From positions 1 through 46,447 of the forward strand of contig CAKPQS010000008.1 of assembly GCA_934179675.1 (NCBI GenBank): a DNA stretch of 46,447 bases, written 5' to 3'. Positions 7,926 through 16,010 of the stretch are shown in pieces; within the stretch, counting starts at the first letter, position 1; every line of letters begins with the position of its first letter. Source of the DNA: an uncultured Bacilli bacterium (GTDB lineage: Bacteria > Bacillota_I > Bacilli_A > RF39 > UBA660). The notes under the pieces were generated by a model, which made no database searches, was not told where the DNA came from, and was given only the letters and a program-made list of their open reading frames with translations. The translations under genes and the position numbers were made by a program.

Positions 7926-10214
7926 CTAACATTTTGAGCAACTTCTCAATTTTTCAACACTTACTGCTTCACAATCGTGACGTCCACATCTAGGACATAC
8001 ATCACCTATTACGCCAACATATCCACATACTGGATCTCTATCTACTGGATGGTTAATTGCTCCATAACCTATTCCTGCTTCTTTCATTATGCGTACTACT
8101 TTTTCAAAGGCTTCAACGTTACTTGCTGCATCGCCATCTAGTTCAATATATGTAATATGTCCTGCATTTGTTAAAGCATGAAATGGTGCTTCTTTTTTTA
8201 TTTTATTGGTAACAGAAATATTATAATATACTGGTATATGGAATGAATTTGTATAGTATTCTCTATCTGTTACGCCTTTAATTTTTCCATATATTGCTTT
8301 GTCTATATTAACAAATCTACCTGATAATCCTTCAGCTGGTGTCGCTAATAAGGTAAAATTCAAATGATATTTTTCTGAATATTCATCACATTTTTTTCGC
8401 ATGTTTGTAATAATTTCTAATCCTAGTTTATAGGCTTCTTCATCTTCACCATGGTGTTTTCCAACTAATGCTTTTAAGCATTCTGCTAATCCAATAAATC
8501 CTATTGATAAGGTACCATGTTTTAATACTCTTCTTAATTTATCAGTTGGTTTTAGTCTTTCAGAATCAATCCATATTCCTTGACCTAATAAGAATGGAAA
8601 ATTATATACTCTTTTACTACATTGAATTTCGAATCTTTCAAGTAATTGATCTTTTACTAATTCCATTTTTTCATATAATTCTTCATAGAAGCCATCTAAA
8701 TCTGGTTTTTCATTTTTTAATATTCCATGTTTAATACCTAATCTAGGTAAATTAATAGATGTAAATGATAAATTTCCACGACCTGGTGTAATTTGTTTAT
8801 CAGGATCAATCACATTTCCCATAACTCTTGTTCTACATCCCATATAACATACTTCTGTATTATAATCACCTTTTTTATAGTATTGTAAATTAAATGGTGA
8901 ATCTATAAATGAGAAATTAGGGAATAACCTTTTAGCAGATACTCGACATGCAAGTTTAAATAAATCATAGTTCGGATCTTCTGGATTATAGTTGATTCCT
9001 TCTTTTACTTTAAATATTGATATTGGGAAAATAGGAGTTTCGCCATTTCCTAATCCAGCATCTGTTGCTAGTAAGAAATTTTTAATTACCATTCTTCCTT
9101 CTGGTGTTGTATCAGTACCAAAATTAACTGATGAAAATGGTACTTGAGCCCCTGCTCTTGAATGCATTGTATTTAAATTATGAATAAATGCTTCCATTGC
9201 TTGATAAGTTATTCTGTTTGTTTTTGCTATTGCTTTATTGTATGCAAATTTAACTGCTCTTAATAGTTGTTCTGATTCTTTACAGAAACTATATAAATTA
9301 TCTATTGATCCTTCAATAGATGTCATTTTATCTATTTCTTTAGCAAATTTATCAAAATTAATTAATTTTATAGCATCTGTATAATCAAAGAAATCAACTA
9401 ATTCTTGTTTAAATTGTTTTTTAAATGTTTTTATAACACCTGGTGCCATATAATAATCAAATGCTGGTATTGATTGTCCTCCGTGTTGATCATTTTGATT
9501 TGATTGAATAGCTATTGCTGCTAAAGCACTATAGGACATAATATCATTGGGTTCTCTTAAAAATCCATGTCCTGTTGAAAAGCCATTTTCAAATAATTTA
9601 TTTAAATCTATTTGACAACAAGTAGTTGTTCCCATAGGAATAAAGTCCATATCATGAATATGAATATCACCATTATCATGTGCTTCGGCATATTTCTTTT
9701 TCATTAAATATGATTTAGCAAATTCTTTTGTTACAGTACTTCCAAATTGTAACATTGTTCCCATTGCTGTATCGCCATCTACATTGGCATTTTCTCTTTT
9801 TGTATCATCTTCACTTGCTGATTTTAGACCTAATCCTTCAATTGTTTTAAAAAATTTATGTGCTCTTTTTTCATCACTAAATAATTCTCTTGATTTTGAT
9901 CTTCTTTCTCGATATTCTGAAAATGATTTATATACATCTTCATATCCTTTTTTTTGAAGTTCTTCTTCAATTAAATCTTGAATTGTTTCAATTTTAATTT
10001 TTTCTTCATTTTTATATTCTTTATTTATACGATTCATTACACCATTAAATACTTTATTGGCATCTTTTCCATCATATATTAATTCATCGTTTTCATCTGT
10101 TACGCTGTCAAAACCTTTTTTTATTGCAATTGCAATTTTAGATGCATCAAAATCAACTTTTTTTCCATCCCTTTTTACTACTTTAATTGTCAATTTTTCT
10201 TCTACTGCTTGCAT
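7926..10214 (-). CDS. nrdD: Anaerobic ribonucleoside-triphosphate reductase, large catalytic part
   Basis: Class III reductase, which makes dNTPs from NTPs without oxygen. In its 762 residues an ATP-cone is at the N-terminus (KVVKRDGKKVDFDASKI), followed by the barrel with HIHDMD, the GGQS-containing segment and SRAGAQVPFSSVNFG. The C-terminal zinc region keeps CGYVG and CPRCG but has Asp where the first Cys of the usual pair is expected, and it ends in an added cysteine-rich tail (SCSKC). No RxxGY radical site is present; that lies on the next gene. The ATG at 10214 has AAGGAG 6 bases upstream; the GTG at 10229 lies upstream of that site and is less likely. Confidence 0.93.
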   Translation of the reverse strand: MQAVEEKLTIKVVKRDGKKVDFDASKIAIAIKKGFDSVTDENDELIYDGKDANKVFNGVMNRINKEYKNEEKIKIETIQDLIEEELQKKGYEDVYKSFSEYRERRSKSRELFSDEKRAHKFFKTIEGLGLKSASEDDTKRENANVDGDTAMGTMLQFGSTVTKEFAKSYLMKKKYAEAHDNGDIHIHDMDFIPMGTTTCCQIDLNKLFENGFSTGHGFLREPNDIMSYSALAAIAIQSNQNDQHGGQSIPAFDYYMAPGVIKTFKKQFKQELVDFFDYTDAIKLINFDKFAKEIDKMTSIEGSIDNLYSFCKESEQLLRAVKFAYNKAIAKTNRITYQAMEAFIHNLNTMHSRAGAQVPFSSVNFGTDTTPEGRMVIKNFLLATDAGLGNGETPIFPISIFKVKEGINYNPEDPNYDLFKLACRVSAKRLFPNFSFIDSPFNLQYYKKGDYNTEVCYMGCRTRVMGNVIDPDKQITPGRGNLSFTSINLPRLGIKHGILKNEKPDLDGFYEELYEKMELVKDQLLERFEIQCSKRVYNFPFLLGQGIWIDSERLKPTDKLRRVLKHGTLSIGFIGLAECLKALVGKHHGEDEEAYKLGLEIITNMRKKCDEYSEKYHLNFTLLATPAEGLSGRFVNIDKAIYGKIKGVTDREYYTNSFHIPVYYNISVTNKIKKEAPFHALTNAGHITYIELDGDAASNVEAFEKVVRIMKEAGIGYGAINHPVDRDPVCGYVGVIGDVCPRCGRHDCEAVSVEKLRSCSKC

Positions 10215-10241
10215 TTTTTTCTCCTTCACTTTCTAAAGATA

Positions 10242-10269
10242 ATTATACTATAGTGACATGTAAAATCAA
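10242..10269 (-). promoter_or_regulatory. Promoter of the nrd operon
   Basis: TTGATT, a 16-base spacer and TATAAT lie on the minus strand. A short perfect palindrome, ACTATAGT, sits just before the -10 box. A full NrdR box could not be recognised. Confidence 0.55.
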
Positions 10270-10484
10270 GCAAACAAATGTATTTTTTTTTAAATTTATT
10301 TGTAATCCTTTATTTTATATAGCTTTTTTAAAAAAAATTTTTTTTACATTTTCAAAATATTTACATTTTTGATTTTTGGATTTTTTTACTTTTTTGTAAA
10401 TTTTCTTTTTTTATTTTTTTCTTATTTTATAAGGACTTTTATATTTTTTTGAAAAAATAAAATTTTTAAAAAATCAATTTTTTT
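10270..10484. other. Extremely A/T-rich spacer with repeated A/T tracts
   Basis: Between the nrd promoter and the rpoE terminator lies about 200 bases composed almost entirely of runs of T and A, with a recurring TTTTACATTTT-like element. It contains no coding frame or RNA gene that I can support. It may be curved DNA or simply decayed spacer. Confidence 0.5.
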
Positions 10485-10522
10485 AAAAAATAAAAATGAA
10501 GATTTTTACATTTCTTCATTTT
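10485..10522 (-). terminator. Terminator of rpoE
   Basis: AAAATGAAGA and TCTTCATTTT form a perfect 10-bp stem, extending into a T-rich run on the minus strand. It overlaps the rpoE stop codon. Confidence 0.7.
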
Positions 10523-10916
10523 CTTCATCAACTACCATCATATCATCTAGTTCATCTTCATCATCTAATTCATCTTCTACTTCATCATCGATATTTTCTT
10601 CTTCGTTTTCTTCTTCATTTTCTTCTTCAGAGTCAATTTCTTCTTCATCATCAACATCTAGTGCAACGGCATGTCTTTCTCTTAAATCCCATTCGTGTGA
10701 ATCAAGTAAAACAAATCTTTTATCTAGTGTTAGTGATGTGTAATAATCTCCTATTTTATTTTCATAATCGCTATCAGAATAGTCTAAAAGTTCACATATT
10801 TTTTTAAATACTACTGGTGTTGTCATTGGCTTTTTTGAATCGCTTAAGACCAAATTAGTTAAATCTGTGTATGATAGAGTTTTTAGCTCTTCTTTTGTTA
10901 AATCTTTTAATTTCAT
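10506..10916 (-). CDS. rpoE: RNA polymerase delta subunit
   Basis: Delta is a Bacillota-specific polymerase subunit that aids promoter selectivity and RNA release. The 136-residue protein has the expected folded N-terminal winged-helix (HARE-HTH) domain up to about residue 90 (VALDVDD), including YTSLTLDKRFVLLDSHEWDLRERH. An almost purely Asp/Glu tail follows from about 91, matching the disordered acidic tail of the family. GGAGG precedes the start. It is a single gene, with its own terminator, transcribed divergently from the penicillin-binding protein gene. Confidence 0.93.
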   Translation of the reverse strand: MKLKDLTKEELKTLSYTDLTNLVLSDSKKPMTTPVVFKKICELLDYSDSDYENKIGDYYTSLTLDKRFVLLDSHEWDLRERHAVALDVDDEEEIDSEEENEEENEEENIDDEVEDELDDEDELDDMMVVDEENEEM

Positions 10917-11081
10917 AAATCCTCCACACTTATTATTTATTTTATCTATACTTATGTTATTATATGCAAGTTTTTCATTATAATCACTTGACGCGTCTAA
11001 TTATAGCATACATAAATAAAAAAATCACTATTTTTATAATATTTTTTATTTTTTTTGTACAAAATATTATAGGTGATATAT

Positions 11082-12968
11082 ATGAAACGTATATTTTATA
11101 TAATGTTTTTTACGTTTATTTTTTTATTAATGGTTTTAACTTCTATTTACATTTTTGCTTCTTTTTCACCTATTTTAATTATTAATGGTGCGAATAAATA
11201 TGAATTTTATGATAATAATAACAATAAATTTTCAGCCTCTAATGATAAATGGGCTAAATTAGAAGATATTTCACCTTATTTAATTGAGGCAACTGTTTCT
11301 TTAGAGGATAAAAATTTTTATAATCATAAAGGTTTTGATTATTTAAGAATTGGTAAATCACTTTGGAATAATATGACTACTAAGTCTATTCAAGGTGCTT
11401 CAACAATTACACAGCAACTTGCTAAAAATTTATTTTTAAATTTTGATCAGACTTGGGAAAGAAAAATAAAAGAAGCATGGCTTACTGTTCGAATTGAAAC
11501 ACAATATTCAAAGGATGAAATATTAGAAGTTTATTTAAATACTATAAATTATGGAGGAATATTTGGTATTGAAAATGCAAGTAATTATTATTTTAATAAA
11601 TCTGCTAAAGATTTAGATTTAGCGGAAGCATCTATTCTAGCTGGTATTCCTAAATCACCTACTTATTATTCACCTATTAATTATGAAGAAAATGCTTTAA
11701 ACAGACAAAAAGTAGTTTTAAATTCAATGGTAAATAATAAATATATTAGTAAAGAAGAAAAAGAAAATGCTTTAAATGAAAAATTAAATTATTATGGCGC
11801 AACTAGTACTGAAAAACTAAAAACTTTAATGTATTTTCAAAATGCTGTTATGAATGAATTAAATAATATAAAAGATCTTCCTTCTTCTTTTTTAGATGTT
11901 GGATCTTTAAAAATTTATACAACACTTGATATTAATGCTCAAAAAATAATGGAAGAAAGTTTAAGATATATTAAAAACGATGCAGAAATAGCACTTATTC
12001 TAACTGATCCCAATAATGGTAGTGTCAAAGGATTAATTGGTGGTAAAAGTTATTTAAAAAGTGAATATAACCGAGCTATCAGTGCTAAAAGACAAGTTGG
12101 TTCTTCAATTAAACCTTTTCTTTATTATGCAGCACTTGAAAATGGTTTTACTTCTTCTAGTACTTTTACAAGTGAAGAAACTACTTTTGTTTTTGGGGAA
12201 CATGAATCTTATACTCCTCATAATTATGCTAATATTTATGGAAATAAAGATATAACCATGGCTGCTGCTATTGCTTATTCTGATAACATATATGCTGTTA
12301 AAACTCACCTTTTTTTAGGAGAAGATGTTTTACTTAATACATTAAAACGAGTTGGTATTAACAATAGTGCCACTAGTGTTCCTTCACTTGCTTTAGGTAG
12401 TACAGAAATTAATTTATTAGATATGATGGAAGGATATGGAACTCTTGCTAATTTAGGTTATAAAATTAATCCGTATTTTATCGAAAAAATAGAAGATGAT
12501 AAAGGTAATATTTTATATGAGCATAAAGAAAAAAAGGAACTTGTTTTAGATCCTAGTATTGTATTTATTTTAAATGAATTATTAACAGGTACGTATGCTA
12601 GTGAATTAATTGATTATTCATATCCTACTTGTATTAGTTTTAGGGGACAATTAAGTAAAAAATATTCTATAAAAAGTGGTACTACTGATAAGGATAATTT
12701 ATTATTTGGGTACAATCCTAATTATTTACTTGGTGGATGGATTGGATATGATGATAATAAGGATACCGATGGAAATAATAGTTATGCTTTAAAACAAATA
12801 TGGATTGAAGTAATGGAAAAATATAATACAAAAGATAATTGGTATGATATTCCTGATAATGTTGTTGGATTAATTATGGATCCTATCAATGGAAATATCG
12901 CAAATAATGAATCTTTACATAAAAGAATACTATATTATTTAAAAGGAACTGAACCAAAACAAAAATGA
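11082..12968 (+). CDS. Class A penicillin-binding protein (bifunctional peptidoglycan synthase)
   Basis: This membrane-anchored protein of 628 residues polymerises glycan strands and cross-links peptides. One N-terminal membrane helix (about 4-28) is followed by a GT51 transglycosylase domain with catalytic Glu75 in SLEDKNFYNHKGFD and the GASTITQQLAKN motif. The transpeptidase domain has S341-S-I-K344, S400-D-N402 and K531-SGT. All catalytic motifs are intact. There is no C-terminal PASTA or fibronectin extension, so it is a compact PBP1A type. The ATG at 11082 follows AGGTGAT; the upstream GTG at 11073 lies within that site. A terminator follows directly. Confidence 0.95.
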   Translation: MKRIFYIMFFTFIFLLMVLTSIYIFASFSPILIINGANKYEFYDNNNNKFSASNDKWAKLEDISPYLIEATVSLEDKNFYNHKGFDYLRIGKSLWNNMTTKSIQGASTITQQLAKNLFLNFDQTWERKIKEAWLTVRIETQYSKDEILEVYLNTINYGGIFGIENASNYYFNKSAKDLDLAEASILAGIPKSPTYYSPINYEENALNRQKVVLNSMVNNKYISKEEKENALNEKLNYYGATSTEKLKTLMYFQNAVMNELNNIKDLPSSFLDVGSLKIYTTLDINAQKIMEESLRYIKNDAEIALILTDPNNGSVKGLIGGKSYLKSEYNRAISAKRQVGSSIKPFLYYAALENGFTSSSTFTSEETTFVFGEHESYTPHNYANIYGNKDITMAAAIAYSDNIYAVKTHLFLGEDVLLNTLKRVGINNSATSVPSLALGSTEINLLDMMEGYGTLANLGYKINPYFIEKIEDDKGNILYEHKEKKELVLDPSIVFILNELLTGTYASELIDYSYPTCISFRGQLSKKYSIKSGTTDKDNLLFGYNPNYLLGGWIGYDDNKDTDGNNSYALKQIWIEVMEKYNTKDNWYDIPDNVVGLIMDPINGNIANNESLHKRILYYLKGTEPKQK

Positions 12969-12984
12969 CTTAATGTCATTTTTA
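12962..12984 (+). terminator. Terminator of the class A PBP gene
   Basis: AAAATGAC and GTCATTTT flank a 5-base loop with a following T-run; the stem overlaps the stop codon. Confidence 0.75.
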
Positions 12985-13033
12985 TAATGTTACCATTTAA
13001 TAAATATTTCATATAATATATTAGGTGATAAAC

Positions 13034-13207
13034 ATGAAAAGATGGTGTACAGGAAGAATGATTTGGTGGATCTTTGCATGTGTATTTGCTGTATTACTTT
13101 TTTATCAATTTTTAATAGCATTTTTTATTTTAACAAGATTTAATATATTTTTATTGTTTGTATTTATGGCATTACTTATCTTTTCTTTCTTCAGAATAAT
13201 ATGGTGA
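13034..13207 (+). CDS. Small two-helix membrane protein
   Basis: This frame encodes 57 residues with a basic start (MKRW), then two hydrophobic helices at about 10-33 and 36-54. AGGTGA precedes the ATG by 5 bases, and a possible promoter (TTACCA, 16 bases, TATAAT at 13012-13017) lies just upstream. The last 36 bases overlap the 3' end of the convergent YsxE-like gene. No family was recognised; the start signals argue that it is real. Confidence 0.55.
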   Translation: MKRWCTGRMIWWIFACVFAVLLFYQFLIAFFILTRFNIFLLFVFMALLIFSFFRIIW

Positions 13208-14062
13208 AATAATACTTTCTGTTTTATATATTAAATCAATTCTTTCACTAACATTAGAAGTTATAGTATAATTACTTCCAGTTAAATCTATTTCTTCAGG
13301 CATACTCATCAAAATAAATAAAAATCTTTTTTCATGATCAAGTAATGGATATTTATTTTCGTATTTAGAAAGTAAAGAATTAAAATCAAAATCATTTCCA
13401 CATTTTTTATATAATTTATATAAATCAAATATTGGATTGTCTATTTTAGCTCTATTCCAACTTATTAAATATGATTCTTCATTTCTTATAAAATGTGACA
13501 AATCCAAATTATTATGAAGAACCACTACTCTTCTTTTTTTTTCGTTTTTTACTTCTTCATACCATACTTCTATTTCTCTTTGAGAAAAGTCTAAAGCTTC
13601 ATATATTTTACCTATATTACGAGCAATTACATATTCGTAAGGAGCCATAAATTCTTTGTTATCAATTATCGCTATTAAATCATTATAATAGTTTCTTAAA
13701 TATTCAATATTTCCTGTTATATCTTCATATAAACCTTTATAATAATTAGCATCTACTTCTTTAAAATGAGTTGTTTTATAATGTAAAAGAGAAACAATAT
13801 CAATTAAATCAAATATTTTTTGATCATCTGGTACATTTATTTCATCAATGTATTCAGTTAATTGGTATGTTTCATCTTCATTTAATATTTTTGGCATATA
13901 ATCAAAATTTCTCGTTTTGAGATAATTTAATATATAATTATCATTTTTTTTCTTAATTACATATTTATTATCATTTGTTTCAATTATATACACTGATTTT
14001 TTTTTAGCGTATTTTATAGGCTTTAATTTACTTTTTTCTATTAATGGCCTAATTCTATACAT
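13172..14062 (-). CDS. YsxE/CotS-like kinase homologue, probably catalytically inactive
   Basis: This 296-residue protein has the outline of the spore-coat kinase-like family (CotS, YsxE; aminoglycoside phosphotransferase fold). An N-lobe with VIKKK is followed by helical C-lobe segments and the paired catalytic loops. Where active enzymes have H-G-D there is H183-N-N, and where the metal-binding Asp should stand there is S201-W-N-R-A, followed by the well-kept DNPIFDLYKL. Both catalytic acids are lost, so I infer a pseudokinase. It follows spoVID and its start lies inside the end of that gene (8-base overlap), the same order as spoVID-ysxE in Bacillus. A coat assembly role is likely. Confidence 0.7.
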   Translation of the reverse strand: MYRIRPLIEKSKLKPIKYAKKKSVYIIETNDNKYVIKKKNDNYILNYLKTRNFDYMPKILNEDETYQLTEYIDEINVPDDQKIFDLIDIVSLLHYKTTHFKEVDANYYKGLYEDITGNIEYLRNYYNDLIAIIDNKEFMAPYEYVIARNIGKIYEALDFSQREIEVWYEEVKNEKKRRVVVLHNNLDLSHFIRNEESYLISWNRAKIDNPIFDLYKLYKKCGNDFDFNSLLSKYENKYPLLDHEKRFLFILMSMPEEIDLTGSNYTITSNVSERIDLIYKTESIISPYYSEERKDK

Positions 14063-14792
14063 TTGGTATTATAATTTTATCTCCTTTTTTTATTTCTGTT
14101 AAATCATTATATTCTTTTAATTTTTCTATTGAAACATTATATTTTTCTAATATAGTTTCAATTGTATCATTTTCTCTTACTATATAAACTATATAACTAC
14201 TACTTTCATCATCATCTGTAAATGAGAATATATTTTTAGTTGTTAATATAGGTATTTCATCTTGTTTTACTTCTTCTTCTCTTATAGGTTCTTCTACTTT
14301 TGGTTCTTCTTTAATTTCATCACGAATTAATTCTTCTTTTTCAATTGGTTCTTCTGGTTCATAACATTCATCTTTAATATTATCTAAACTTCTATCTTCT
14401 GTTATATTACCTAAATTTTTATCTTCTGTTATATTACCTAAATTTTTATCTTCAATTATTAATGGTTTTTCCGTTATTTTATCTAATAGTAATGTTATAT
14501 TAACTTCAAGACTTTCCATATTTTTAATTTCATAATAAAAATCATCAATATCAATTGTAACATTACTTATATCATAAATATCACTCATTTCAATTTCAAA
14601 TGGTAAATCTAATCGAAAATCATTAATAGTTGTACTAGTATCTGTAATTTTATATTCTCCACTTACTATAAAATTACCGCTTATTTCATTTTCTTTTGTT
14701 TGATGAATGTTATGTTCAAGTGAAATACTTGTTATTTCTGCAATTTGCGTTTTAAATGGTATTTCTTTTTTAAATGGTATAAATTTTTTCAT
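14055..14792 (-). CDS. spoVID: SpoVID-like spore coat morphogenetic protein with LysM
   Basis: SpoVID anchors spore coat layers around the forespore. The N-terminal about 100 residues have the SpoVID/SPOCS pattern (SISLEHNI, ISGNFIVSGEYK, then an LDLPFEIEM strand). A low-complexity acidic linker with three copies of ITEDKNLGN-like repeats follows, then a C-terminal LysM domain (about 200-245: YIVRENDTIETILEKYNVS ending KKGDKIIIP). At 245 residues it is much shorter than the Bacillus protein, mainly in the linker. The ATG at 14792 has AGGAG 7 bases upstream; an in-frame ATG at 14810 is less likely. It is coupled to the YsxE-like gene. Confidence 0.75.
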   Translation of the reverse strand: MKKFIPFKKEIPFKTQIAEITSISLEHNIHQTKENEISGNFIVSGEYKITDTSTTINDFRLDLPFEIEMSDIYDISNVTIDIDDFYYEIKNMESLEVNITLLLDKITEKPLIIEDKNLGNITEDKNLGNITEDRSLDNIKDECYEPEEPIEKEELIRDEIKEEPKVEEPIREEEVKQDEIPILTTKNIFSFTDDDESSSYIVYIVRENDTIETILEKYNVSIEKLKEYNDLTEIKKGDKIIIPNV

Positions 14793-14825
14793 TTGTTTTC
14801 TCCTTTTCATTTAAATATATGAAAA

Positions 14826-14849
14826 AAAATAGTGTTTATGCACTATTTT
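14826..14849 (-). terminator. Terminator after the duplicated unknown gene
   Basis: AAAATAGTG and CACTATTTT form a perfect 9-bp stem with a T-run on the minus strand, overlapping the stop at 14843. It separates the lon transcript from spoVID. Confidence 0.75.
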
Positions 14850-16009
14850 CTAAAAAACATATTTAAAATTTTTGATTTCTTTTTAGGAAATTTTATTATT
14901 TCACAAGGTGTATCATTTATTTTAGTATCACTTTCATATATTGGAAAATCAATAATTTGTTCATAATCATCAAAAATAATTGTTTCTTCTTTATATTTTT
15001 GAATCATTTTATTATATGATGATATATTAATTTTATCAATATTTATAAAATATCTAAAACTTGCATTAACATATTCATCACAATATGTTAAATTATGAAG
15101 ATAATTATAATATACTAAAAAATCGCAATTAAATACTCTGGGTAATGTTTGAATGTCTAAATAATCTAAATTATGAGATTTTCTTTCATTTTCTAAATAT
15201 AATAAACCTATACTTTGTTTTTCTTCTTCTGTTAGACTTTGAATAAACATTATAACTGCATATGATATAAAAAAGTCTTTTCTACATTCAGGTCTTTTTT
15301 CTTCAAAATAATTTAATATCTTTTGATAATTATTTAAAATATTATCAGATAAACATAATAGACCTACATTTTTTCTTATATATGTATTAACTAAATTTAA
15401 AAATTCGTTTGGTTCGTATGATAATTCAATATTATTGGTTGTTAATTTTGTTTTAACAAATAACATATCTTTTATATTCATATTTGATTTATATTTTTTT
15501 GTATTATTAAAATAATAGTAATATCTTCTAAAAGAATCATATATTTCTTTATTTTGAGGATCCTTTTTTAAAAAATAATTTAAAGATGCTTTTAATAATT
15601 TAGGATTATCATATTTTTTTTCATAAAATGTTTCATGATAAATAACATATGGTAATACATCACTATCAAAAATTATCGTTTTTATTACATCAATATTATT
15701 TAATCCATGTAAAGAACTAAAATAATTAATATATTCTTCTTTATTTAATTTAGTATTTTCTAATTCTAATATATAGGTATTAGCTCGTAATACTTCTTTA
15801 TTTGTACTTTTGCTTAATATATTAACCATTTTTTTATAATTAACAAGTATATTGGGTGATAATGCAAAAAGGCCTTTATTTTCTTTAACTATTCTATTTA
15901 AAATACTCAAAGCATATTGTGCTTCTTCTTTACCATAATATCTATAATCTCCTATTTCTGTTACTAACTCTTTCATAAATTTAAGATATAAACAAAAATC
16001 TGAACTCAT
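14843..16009 (-). CDS. Unknown helical protein with an internal duplication
   Basis: This 388-residue protein is predicted cytoplasmic, rich in Asn, Tyr and Lys, with no signal peptide. Residues about 35-165 and 204-340 look like two diverged copies of one unit. GLFALSPNILVNYKKMVNIL matches GLLCLSDNILNNYQKILNYF in the second copy, and LLKASLNYFLKKDPQNKEIY matches YVNASFRYFINIDKINISSY. A basic tail (FPKKKSK) ends it. The ATG at 16009 lies one base after the lon stop, and its AGGAG is inside the last lon codons, so it is translated with lon. It lies between lon and spoVID. No known family was recognised. Confidence 0.75.
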   Translation of the reverse strand: MSSDFCLYLKFMKELVTEIGDYRYYGKEEAQYALSILNRIVKENKGLFALSPNILVNYKKMVNILSKSTNKEVLRANTYILELENTKLNKEEYINYFSSLHGLNNIDVIKTIIFDSDVLPYVIYHETFYEKKYDNPKLLKASLNYFLKKDPQNKEIYDSFRRYYYYFNNTKKYKSNMNIKDMLFVKTKLTTNNIELSYEPNEFLNLVNTYIRKNVGLLCLSDNILNNYQKILNYFEEKRPECRKDFFISYAVIMFIQSLTEEEKQSIGLLYLENERKSHNLDYLDIQTLPRVFNCDFLVYYNYLHNLTYCDEYVNASFRYFINIDKINISSYNKMIQKYKEETIIFDDYEQIIDFPIYESDTKINDTPCEIIKFPKKKSKILNMFFRK

Positions 16010-16010
16010 T

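Noticed and set aside
7905..7945. Programmed -1 frameshift joining nrdD to the radical-domain gene
   Set aside because: The site TCA AAA TGT TAG allows re-pairing only in the A site, no stimulatory structure is evident, and AGGAGG with an ATG gives independent initiation. It stays as a less likely alternative.
10496..10807. Plus-strand open frame over rpoE
   Set aside because: It is a shadow of the Asp/Glu-rich tail, giving a Leu/His/Phe-rich translation; no ribosome binding site is present.
13034..13207. Reading TGA as tryptophan (mycoplasma code)
   Set aside because: TGA ends this frame and TGG encodes Trp throughout; the standard code explains all genes.
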